In this document: piece by piece, positions 1 through 5,380 of the stretch | How the letters are laid out: each line of letters starts with the position of its first letter | Numbering within the stretch: position 1 is the first letter of the stretch | Source of the DNA: Gemmatimonadota bacterium | Lineage (GTDB): Bacteria > Gemmatimonadota > Gemmatimonadetes > Gemmatimonadales > Gemmatimonadaceae | Reading direction: 5' to 3' | Assembly (NCBI GenBank): GCA_947457715.1 | Contig: CANGXK010000103.1 | Coordinates: 1 to 8,391 of the forward strand | Length of the DNA: 8,391 nt | The notes under the pieces: generated by a model | Told to the model about the DNA's origin: nothing | Seen by the model: only the letters and a program-made list of their open reading frames with translations | Databases searched by the model: none | Made by a program: the position numbers and the translations under genes

Positions 1-88
1 ATTCGGCGGTGGTGGTGGAGGTGGTGGATTCGGCGGCTTCGGCGGTGGCGGCGGATTCAGTGGCGGCGGCGGCGGCTCCAACTGGTGA
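1..88 (+). CDS. C-terminal tail of a TPM-domain (YgcG-like) envelope protein, partial
   Basis: This is the last 28 codons of a gene that enters from the left edge, ending at TGA 86-88. The visible peptide is almost pure glycine broken by Phe and Ser, and ends in Gly-Ser-Asn-Trp. A Gly/Phe/Ser-rich C-terminus ending in Trp is typical of TPM-domain proteins (TPM_phosphatase, YgcG-like), which usually have a signal peptide, an extracytoplasmic TPM domain, a membrane helix and this flexible tail. The lemA gene downstream supports the call, because LemA and TPM genes commonly sit together. The catalytic or binding domain lies outside the window, so the family assignment rests on the tail and the context only. 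The next gene starts 8 nt after the stop, which suggests an operon. Any other Gly-rich surface protein is the alternative. Confidence 0.6.
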   Translation, partial: FGGGGGGGGFGGFGGGGGFSGGGGGSNW

Positions 89-96
89 ACTGATTC

Positions 97-855
97 ATGG
101 CACGTGCGACCATGTCCCTCGATGAACTCGTCAAGCAGTTGCGCCAGGTGCACGGCGACTCGCTGCGCGCGGTGGTGCTGTACGGGTCCGCGGCCAGCGG
201 CGAGCAGGTGGCCGGGTACTCCGATTACAACGTGATGGTGATCGTCTCGTCGATCGCGCTCGCGCAGATGCGCTCGCTCGCGCAAACCATGCGCGCCTGG
301 CAAGAGGCGGGAAATCCGCCCGTGCTCGAGCTCACCGCGGCCGAGTGGACGCGGTCCGCCGACATCTTTCCGATGGAGTACGCCGACATCCTCGAGCGGC
401 ATCGCCTGCTGCACGGCACACTGGCGATGACGGACATCGTGGTCCATACCGATCATCTGCGTCTGCAGACCGAGCAGGAGGCGATGGGCAAGCTCCTGCG
501 GCTGCGGCGCGGCGTGATGGTGGCTGGCTCCGACGTGAAGCGGCAAACCGAGCTCCTGCGGTCCAGCTTCTCCGCGATGCAGGTGATCTTCCGCGCGGTC
601 CTGCGCCTGCATGGCGTCCGTCCCGCGCGTGATGCTGCCCAGGTGATCGACGCGACGGCCGCACGCTGTGGCTTCGATGCCGCCCCATTTCACCGGGTCG
701 TCGCGCTGGTGCATGGCACACCGCTGCCCGACACCGACGTCGAAACCGTGCTGGCGGGGTATGTGGACGGACTCAACGCGCTCGTCGAGTATCTCGACCG
801 ATTTACGCCGCCGCCGGTGGCGGCACCGGAAGTCATTCCCCCCGTTCAATCATGA
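97..855 (+). CDS. Nucleotidyltransferase-fold protein with degenerate SDxN motif
   Basis: A 252-aa protein with no signal peptide or membrane helix, so probably cytosolic. The N-terminal part resembles a minimal nucleotidyltransferase (Pol beta superfamily). It has a helix, then a strand leading into the Gly-Ser motif (LYGSAASGE, residues 28-36), then SDYNVMVIV at 42-50. Active enzymes of this fold normally carry SDxD here. Asp43 is kept but the second metal-binding Asp is Asn45, so catalysis may be impaired or lost. The remainder (about 95-235) looks alpha-helical, with several Arg/Leu-rich helices, and the protein ends in a Pro-rich tail. Substrate and role are unknown. It sits 8 nt after the TPM-type gene, and its stop overlaps or abuts lemA, so it is probably co-expressed with both. 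ATG at 97 is taken as the start with a weak GGTGA at 84-88; ATG at 112 is possible. No similarity to Cas or antitoxin proteins beyond the fold is evident. Confidence 0.75.
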   Translation: MARATMSLDELVKQLRQVHGDSLRAVVLYGSAASGEQVAGYSDYNVMVIVSSIALAQMRSLAQTMRAWQEAGNPPVLELTAAEWTRSADIFPMEYADILERHRLLHGTLAMTDIVVHTDHLRLQTEQEAMGKLLRLRRGVMVAGSDVKRQTELLRSSFSAMQVIFRAVLRLHGVRPARDAAQVIDATAARCGFDAAPFHRVVALVHGTPLPDTDVETVLAGYVDGLNALVEYLDRFTPPPVAAPEVIPPVQS

Positions 856-859
856 GGAG
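855..859 (+). promoter_or_regulatory. Shine-Dalgarno site for lemA
   Basis: AGGAG lies 4 nt before ATG 864-866 and overlaps the stop codon of the preceding gene (TGA 853-855). It supports ATG 864 over the ATG at 852, which forms an ATGA overlap with that stop and has no comparable site upstream. The arrangement suggests translational coupling with the nucleotidyltransferase-like gene. Confidence 0.6.
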
Positions 860-863
860 CCAC

Positions 864-1511
864 ATGGCTATCACGCCGCGTTCGCAACGTCCGTCCCGTC
901 CATTTTCCTGGTCGCGCCTCGCGTCCCGTGCGGTCTCGCGTGCCCGTCTGCTCGCTGTGGCGGTCGCGTTGCCCTTGGGCATGAATGCCTGCGGCTACAA
1001 CACGATCCAGTCGTACGACGAACAGGCGGCGCAAGCCAAGCAGAACATCGATGCGCAGTTGCAGCGCCGCGCCGACCTGATCCCGAATCTTGTCAGCACG
1101 GTGAAGGGATTCGCCGCGCAGGAAAGCGACGTGCTGACCGCGGTCACACAGGCGCGCGCTGGCCTGGTGGGCGCGCTGCAGAAGCCGGGCGGCTCCGATC
1201 CGGCCGAGCTGGCCAACGCCAATCAGCAACTCACGTCGGCGCTCGGTCGCCTCAACGTGACGGTCGAAGCGTACCCGGACCTCAAGTCGAACGAGAACTT
1301 CCTGCGGTTGCAGGACGAGCTCACGGGTACGGAGAATCGTATTGCCGTCTCGCGTACCGACTACAACGGCGCCGTGCGCCTCTACAACGAATACATCCGC
1401 AAGTTTCCCGCGGTACTGACCGCCAAGGTCACCGGGGCCAAGCCGCGCACCTACTTCGAAGTGACCGACGCCGCGTCGCGCGCGGCGCCGACCGTCGACT
1501 TCAACAAGTAA
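864..1511 (+). CDS. lemA: LemA family protein
   Basis: A 215-aa LemA-family protein of normal length. LemA proteins are membrane-anchored helical-bundle proteins facing outside the cytoplasm. Their molecular function is poorly defined, and they often occur with TPM-domain proteins. An Arg-rich N-region (about residues 5-28) precedes a short hydrophobic stretch (about 29-39) and Cys43, followed by GYNTIQ, the usual opening of the mature LemA domain. The segment before Cys43 (GMNAC) is a poor lipobox, so lipidation is uncertain and a plain membrane anchor is possible. Family hallmarks follow: QRRADLIPNLVSTVKG (67-82), then SRTDYNGAVRLYNEYIRKFP (163-182), and a short C-terminus ending TVDFNK. 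ATG 864 is chosen for its AGGAG site; ATG 852 would add four residues. It is last in the rightward unit, and its stop is 6 bp from the stop of the convergent metG gene. Confidence 0.93.
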   Translation: MAITPRSQRPSRPFSWSRLASRAVSRARLLAVAVALPLGMNACGYNTIQSYDEQAAQAKQNIDAQLQRRADLIPNLVSTVKGFAAQESDVLTAVTQARAGLVGALQKPGGSDPAELANANQQLTSALGRLNVTVEAYPDLKSNENFLRLQDELTGTENRIAVSRTDYNGAVRLYNEYIRKFPAVLTAKVTGAKPRTYFEVTDAASRAAPTVDFNK

Positions 1512-1517
1512 GACGCC

Positions 1518-3146
1518 CTACTTCGTTTTCCCGGCCACCGGGGGCGCCGTATCGGGCGCCGCCGGTGGGGCAGGGCGAGGGAAGACGCCGTCGCCCTTCT
1601 GCACGCGCCAGCCGGCCGGTTCGAGCGCCGAGAGCGCATCGATCCGCTGCGCGGCGACGGTGCCCGGCGCACCCAACTGCGTCCACACCGCTTCGACCTT
1701 CGTGGGCATGAACGGCGCCAGCAGGACGGTCTGCCGTGCGATGCGCCGGATGAGCGACGAAAGGATCTGCTCGAGCTCGGCCCGACGCGCCGGGTCCTTG
1801 GCAACCGCCCACGGCGTCGTCGCGGCGGTGTACTCGTTGGCCCGCGCGGTCATCCGCGAGACCGCGGCCAGCCCTTCGTGCAGCAGCCAGCCTCGCGAGC
1901 CGTTCATGCCGGCGTGATACGCGGCCACATCGGCGTCGTCATCGAGCTCCGCCTCCGGACGCGGCGCGGTCGGCACGACGCCGTCGAAGTACTTCTCGAC
2001 CATCGCCATCGCACGGCTGGCCAGATTGCCGAAGGCATTCGCGAGATCACTCGTATACCGCTCTTCGAATCGCTCCCACGAAAAATTGCCGTCGCTGTCG
2101 AACGGCACTTCGCGCAGCAGCACGTAGCGGAAGGCATCGGCGCCGAAGCGATCGATGGCTTCGCCGAGGTCGAGCTTCACGCCGGCGCTCTTCGAAAAGC
2201 GTTCGCCGCCGAGCTGCACGAACCCGTGCGCCCACACCTGCTTCGGGAGCGGCAGCCCCGCGGCCTCCAGCATCGCCGGCCAGATCACGACATGAAAGCG
2301 CGTGATGTCCTTGCCGATAATGTGCAGGTCGGCCGGCCAGCGCTGCTCATATCCGGCTTCGGGGAAGCCCGTTGCCGTGAGGTAATTGGGCAAGGCGTCG
2401 AACCAGACGTACGTGCCCTGGGTTTCGCCGTTCGACAATACCAGCGGGAACGGCACCGCCCAGTCGAGCCGGGCGCGCGACGCCGAAATGTCATCGAGCC
2501 CCTGCGCGAGCAATCCGAGGATCTCGTTGCGTCGGCTCTCCGGCTCGATGAAGGACGGATTCGTGGCCAGCAGGTTCTGCAGGAATCCCTGATACTTCGA
2601 GAGCCGGAAAAACCAGTTGCGCTCCTCCACTTCTTCGAGGGTGCGCGTGGGGTGCAGCACGCACTTGCCGTCCACGATGTCGCCGTCCTGCTTGAACGCC
2701 TCGCAGCCGACGCAATACATGCCGGTGTACGAGCGCTCGTAGAAGTCCTCGGGATTGCGCTCGGCGATCCTCGTGATCAGCGCCTGCACACCGGTTTTAT
2801 GATGCGTTTCGGTGGTGCGGATGAACTGGTCGTATGAGATGCCGAGTCGTGCCCAGATGGCCTGAAAGCGCGCGGCGATTTCATCGGTGAATGCCTGCGG
2901 TGCCACGCCATCCCTGGCGGCCGTTTGCTGCACCTTCTGCCCGTGCTCGTCCATGCCGATCAGCAGGTGCACCTCATCGCCGCACGCGCGCCGATAGCGC
3001 GCAATCACGTCGGCGCCGATTTTCTCGAGGGCGTGGCCCAGATGTGGATCGCCATTCGCGTAGTCGATGGCGGTGGTCAAATAGAATCGGGGCACGTCCG
3101 GCTTACTCCTCGGTGTCTTCGCCATCATCGGCGTTATCGGCGTCAT
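1518..3146 (-). CDS. metG: Methionyl-tRNA synthetase
   Basis: Cytosolic class I synthetase that charges tRNA-Met. With the start used here it has 542 residues. Visible landmarks are FYLTTAIDYANGDPHLGH (HIGH motif as HLGH, 35-38) and a single zinc knuckle with CVGC (145-148) and CVLH (162-165), as in the Thermus-type enzyme. Also visible are WFDALPNYLTA (248-258), the KMSKS loop as RFSKS (316-320) and the helical anticodon domain. In that domain NLASR (374-378) and Trp446 match the Asn, Arg and Trp that read the CAU anticodon. The protein ends in a Pro/Ala-rich tail and lacks the C-terminal tRNA-binding dimerisation domain of many MetRS. The start is unresolved. ATG 3146 is chosen for GGAG at 7-nt spacing and overlaps ricT by 44 nt. 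ATG 3125 has no such site. GTG 3095, after GAGGAG, begins almost directly at the conserved PRFYLTT and is a serious alternative. Confidence 0.96.
   Translation of the reverse strand: MTPITPMMAKTPRSKPDVPRFYLTTAIDYANGDPHLGHALEKIGADVIARYRRACGDEVHLLIGMDEHGQKVQQTAARDGVAPQAFTDEIAARFQAIWARLGISYDQFIRTTETHHKTGVQALITRIAERNPEDFYERSYTGMYCVGCEAFKQDGDIVDGKCVLHPTRTLEEVEERNWFFRLSKYQGFLQNLLATNPSFIEPESRRNEILGLLAQGLDDISASRARLDWAVPFPLVLSNGETQGTYVWFDALPNYLTATGFPEAGYEQRWPADLHIIGKDITRFHVVIWPAMLEAAGLPLPKQVWAHGFVQLGGERFSKSAGVKLDLGEAIDRFGADAFRYVLLREVPFDSDGNFSWERFEERYTSDLANAFGNLASRAMAMVEKYFDGVVPTAPRPEAELDDDADVAAYHAGMNGSRGWLLHEGLAAVSRMTARANEYTAATTPWAVAKDPARRAELEQILSSLIRRIARQTVLLAPFMPTKVEAVWTQLGAPGTVAAQRIDALSALEPAGWRVQKGDGVFPRPAPPAAPDTAPPVAGKTK
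1535..1568. repeat. GC-rich inverted repeat at convergent gene ends
   Basis: CCACCGG (1535-1541) pairs with CCGGTGG (1562-1568), and GGCGCC (1543-1548) pairs with GGCGCC (1555-1560). One G-G mismatch (1542/1561) separates the two stem parts, and the loop is GTATCG. The hairpin forms on either strand. It lies inside the metG C-terminal coding region and begins 24 bp after the lemA stop codon. No T-tract follows the stem on either strand, so it is not a classical intrinsic terminator. It could stall or protect the 3' end of the lemA transcript, or simply reflect Pro/Ala/Gly-coding GC-rich sequence. Confidence 0.5.
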
Positions 3147-4371
3147 CGTCGCTCTCCGGTGGGAGAGGTGACCCATCCTGCCCGGACTGTCGGCGCTGTT
3201 CCGCGGCGCGGAGGCGTCGTCCACCACGCCGGCCGCGCCGCCGCTTGCGCCGGGTGTCGTCGCCCGCCGGGTCCTCGTCGGACGTTCCCGCCGGTGCGGG
3301 GTCGGTCGCGGGCACTGCCAGCGCAGGCATGGTCGTCACCGCGACGTCCACGCACTCCGCCATGGCGACTGGCTCTGGCTCCACTGCGCGCATGGACGCG
3401 GCCAGCGGCGCGATCTCGGTTTCGACGGTGTCGAGCATCGCATGCAGCGCCGCATCCAGCGCCGCATCCACGGGATACTCCGCCGTGTGCGACGGCACCT
3501 CGTCAGGCGAGAGCTCGGGCGCATGATCGGTTGGCTGCTCGAGGCCCTCCAGTTCCACCTTCAGATCGGCCAGGGCGATCACGCGACTGTCGCCTTCGGC
3601 CGTCCGCAGCGTGATACGCTCGTGGAAGATGTCACAGGCGATCACCTTCTCCTCGCCCAGCGACGTCGTGAGAATCTTCCCTTCCTTCGGGAATTTGCGC
3701 CGGCTCAGCACGTAGAACTCGTGCTCGTAGCGCAGGCAGCACATCAGCCGTCCGCAGGCGCCCGAGATCTGCTGCGGATTGAGCGAGAGCTTTTGATCCT
3801 TGGCGACGCCAAGGTTCACGGGCCGCAGGTCGGGCAGCCACGACGCGGAGCAGTACTCGCGCCCGCACCGCCCAACGCCTGACAGCCGCTTGGCTTCGTC
3901 GCGGACGCCGATCTGCTTCAGTTCGATGCGCGTGCGAAACAGTGCGGCCAGATCACGCACGAGGCCGCGAAAATCGACGCGACGCTCGGCGGTGAAGAAG
4001 AACGTGAGTTTCCGCCGGTCCCACTGCCACTCGGCGTCGGTCAGCTTCATCACAAGATGGTTCGCCTTCACGCGCTCCATCGACTTGCGGCGGGCATCCT
4101 CGTTCTCGGCCGTCAGCTCGCGGTCGAGCTGCTCGTCCGCCTTCGTGGCAAGGCGAAGCGCGACCCGCGGCGGCGGGGTCGTCCCGCAGCCATGCGCGCA
4201 CCCGTTGCATCGGACCTCGGCCAATTCGCCGGTCGAATGCACACGCCCAAAATCTTCACCACGGTCCGCCTCGACGATCACTCCCGCTTTGAGCGGAGGT
4301 GCCGTCTCGCCAGTCCAGGTGAAGAATTCCTTCCGGTTGCCGCGGAACGCGACTTCGATCAGATGCGCCAC
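3103..4371 (-). CDS. ricT: PSP1-domain protein, RicT/YaaT-like, with long charged C-terminal tail
   Basis: A 422-aa protein whose first ~280 residues match the PSP1/RicT family. RicT is part of the B. subtilis RicA-RicF-RicT complex, which binds Fe-S clusters and helps RNase Y in mRNA maturation. The role outside Firmicutes is less clear. Evidence includes VDFRGLVRDLAALFRTRIEL (132-151), QIGVRDEAKRL (153-163) and the cysteine motifs CGREYC (169-174) and CGRLMCC (206-212). These cysteines are the family's expected cluster ligands. B. subtilis RicT has CC where this protein has Cys174-Ser175. An extra group, CNGCAHGC (Cys55, 58, 62), lies in the N-terminal part. Residues ~280-422 form a low-complexity tail: acidic and Ala/Pro-rich, an Arg-rich patch at 374-388, then a strongly acidic end. 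The start is GTG 4371, 10 nt after the accA stop, with no clear Shine-Dalgarno; the N-terminus (HLIEVAFRGNRKEFF) fits the family. The 3' end overlaps metG. Confidence 0.9.
   Translation of the reverse strand: MAHLIEVAFRGNRKEFFTWTGETAPPLKAGVIVEADRGEDFGRVHSTGELAEVRCNGCAHGCGTTPPPRVALRLATKADEQLDRELTAENEDARRKSMERVKANHLVMKLTDAEWQWDRRKLTFFFTAERRVDFRGLVRDLAALFRTRIELKQIGVRDEAKRLSGVGRCGREYCSASWLPDLRPVNLGVAKDQKLSLNPQQISGACGRLMCCLRYEHEFYVLSRRKFPKEGKILTTSLGEEKVIACDIFHERITLRTAEGDSRVIALADLKVELEGLEQPTDHAPELSPDEVPSHTAEYPVDAALDAALHAMLDTVETEIAPLAASMRAVEPEPVAMAECVDVAVTTMPALAVPATDPAPAGTSDEDPAGDDTRRKRRRGRRGGRRLRAAEQRRQSGQDGSPLPPESDDDADNADDGEDTEE
3445..3468. repeat. 12-bp perfect tandem duplication in the ricT tail
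   Basis: CAGCGCCGCATC occurs twice back to back (3445-3456 and 3457-3468). On the coding strand it gives an in-frame repeat of four residues, DAAL-DAAL, around residues 302-309 of the RicT-like protein. It lies in the low-complexity region after the conserved domain, where small slippage expansions are tolerated. Confidence 0.8.
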
Positions 4372-4381
4372 GGCGTGAAAG

Positions 4382-5350
4382 CTACTCGGTGAACTGCCCC
4401 ATGCGCAGGAACTTCTCGCGTCGGCGCCGTACGAGCTTGTCCGGCTTCAGACGGCGCAGCTCTTCGAGGTTCCGCACCAGGGTGTCGCGCAGGTTGTTGG
4501 CGGTCGTGGCGTGGTCCGAATGCGCGCCGCCCACGGGCTCCGGCACGATCTCATCGATCACGCGCAATTCCACGAGATCGGGTGCGGTCAGGCGCAGCGC
4601 GGTGGCTGCTTTCTCCCGCATTTCGGGGCTCTTGCCGTCCTTCCAGAGAATCGCGGCGCACCCTTCCACCGAGATCGTGGAGTACACGGAGTTCTCGAGC
4701 ATCAGCACGCGGTCGGCGACACCGAGGGCCAGCGCGCCGCCCGAACCGCCTTCGCCGATCACGGTGGCGATGATCGGCACCTGCAGATTGCTCATCTCGA
4801 GCAGGTTGCGGGCGATCGCTTCGCTCTGGCCGCGCTCTTCCGCACCGAGGCCCGGCCACGCACCCGGGGTGTCGATGAAGGTGAGGACCGGCACCTGGAA
4901 TTTTTCGGCCAACTTCATGAGCCGCAGCGCTTTCCGGTAGCCCTCAGGATGCGGCATGCCGAAGTTGCGGCGCAGGTTCTCCTTGGTGTCGCGGCCGCGC
5001 TCATGACCGATCAGCATGACCGTTTCGCCTTCCAGCCGGGCCCAGCCGGCGAGAATGGCTGCGTCTTCGCGGAACAGGCGATCACCGTGCAATTCGATGA
5101 AATCGGTGAAGGCGAGCCGGATGTAGTCGGACGTGAAGGGACGGCGCGCGATACGCGCGACCTGCACCCGCTGCAGGGGCGTGAGCTTGCGGTAGATCTC
5201 CACGCGCAGCTCGCTGAGTTTCTGCTGCAGCGGTTCCAACTCCTGTGCCACATCGAGCGAGCGGTCCGACGCGAGTCGTTTCAGCTCATCGATCTGCTTC
5301 TCGAGCTCCGCCAGAGGACGCTCGAACTCGAGAACCGGGGCAGCAGCCAT
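4382..5350 (-). CDS. accA: Acetyl-CoA carboxylase carboxyltransferase subunit alpha
   Basis: A 322-aa protein close to the 319 residues of E. coli AccA. With AccD (not in the window) it forms the carboxyltransferase that moves the carboxyl group from carboxybiotin on AccB to acetyl-CoA, giving malonyl-CoA, the committed step of fatty-acid synthesis in the cytosol. Family features are an N-terminal helical segment (8-66), RPFTSDYI (70-77), ELHGDRLFREDAAI (86-99) and GHERGRDTKENLRRNFGMPHP (115-135). These are followed by FIDTPGAWPG (158-167), the Gly-rich oxyanion-type segment GEGGSGGALALG (199-210) and SVYSTISVEGCAAILWKD (221-238). It appears complete. ATG 5350 has AGGA at 5-nt spacing. It lies 30 nt after dnaE and 10 nt before the ricT-like gene, so it is most likely within one operon. 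The dnaE-accA adjacency also occurs in E. coli. Confidence 0.98.
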   Translation of the reverse strand: MAAAPVLEFERPLAELEKQIDELKRLASDRSLDVAQELEPLQQKLSELRVEIYRKLTPLQRVQVARIARRPFTSDYIRLAFTDFIELHGDRLFREDAAILAGWARLEGETVMLIGHERGRDTKENLRRNFGMPHPEGYRKALRLMKLAEKFQVPVLTFIDTPGAWPGLGAEERGQSEAIARNLLEMSNLQVPIIATVIGEGGSGGALALGVADRVLMLENSVYSTISVEGCAAILWKDGKSPEMREKAATALRLTAPDLVELRVIDEIVPEPVGGAHSDHATTANNLRDTLVRNLEELRRLKPDKLVRRRREKFLRMGQFTE

Positions 5351-5355
5351 GACAA

Positions 5356-5359
5356 TCCT
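5356..5359 (-). promoter_or_regulatory. Shine-Dalgarno site for accA
   Basis: AGGA on the minus strand, 5 nt before ATG 5350, in the 30-nt gap after dnaE. It fixes the accA start. The gap is too short for an obvious terminator, and I see no promoter in it. Confidence 0.55.
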
Positions 5360-5380
5360 GGAAAAGGGACGCGGCGCCCG

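Noticed and set aside
1..80. GGC/GGT-rich simple repeat that might be a DNA repeat element
   Set aside because: It reads in frame as a Gly-rich tail ending in Ser-Asn-Trp and a stop codon, which explains the repetition as coding sequence.
397..414. RHRLLH in the nucleotidyltransferase-like protein, matching the R-x4-H motif of HEPN RNases
   Set aside because: It sits at residues 101-106, close to the nucleotidyltransferase fold rather than in a C-terminal HEPN bundle, and no partner toxin or antitoxin gene is adjacent. A chance match is more likely than an MNT-HEPN system.
1878..2837. A 319-codon plus-strand open frame opposite metG
   Set aside because: It is antisense to the conserved catalytic region of metG, and its composition and lack of motifs fit a codon-bias shadow.
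3147..3227. A longer metG reading frame starting at 3227
   Set aside because: It would overlap the ricT tail by about 125 nt, and the added Arg/Ser-rich residues do not resemble a MetRS N-terminus.
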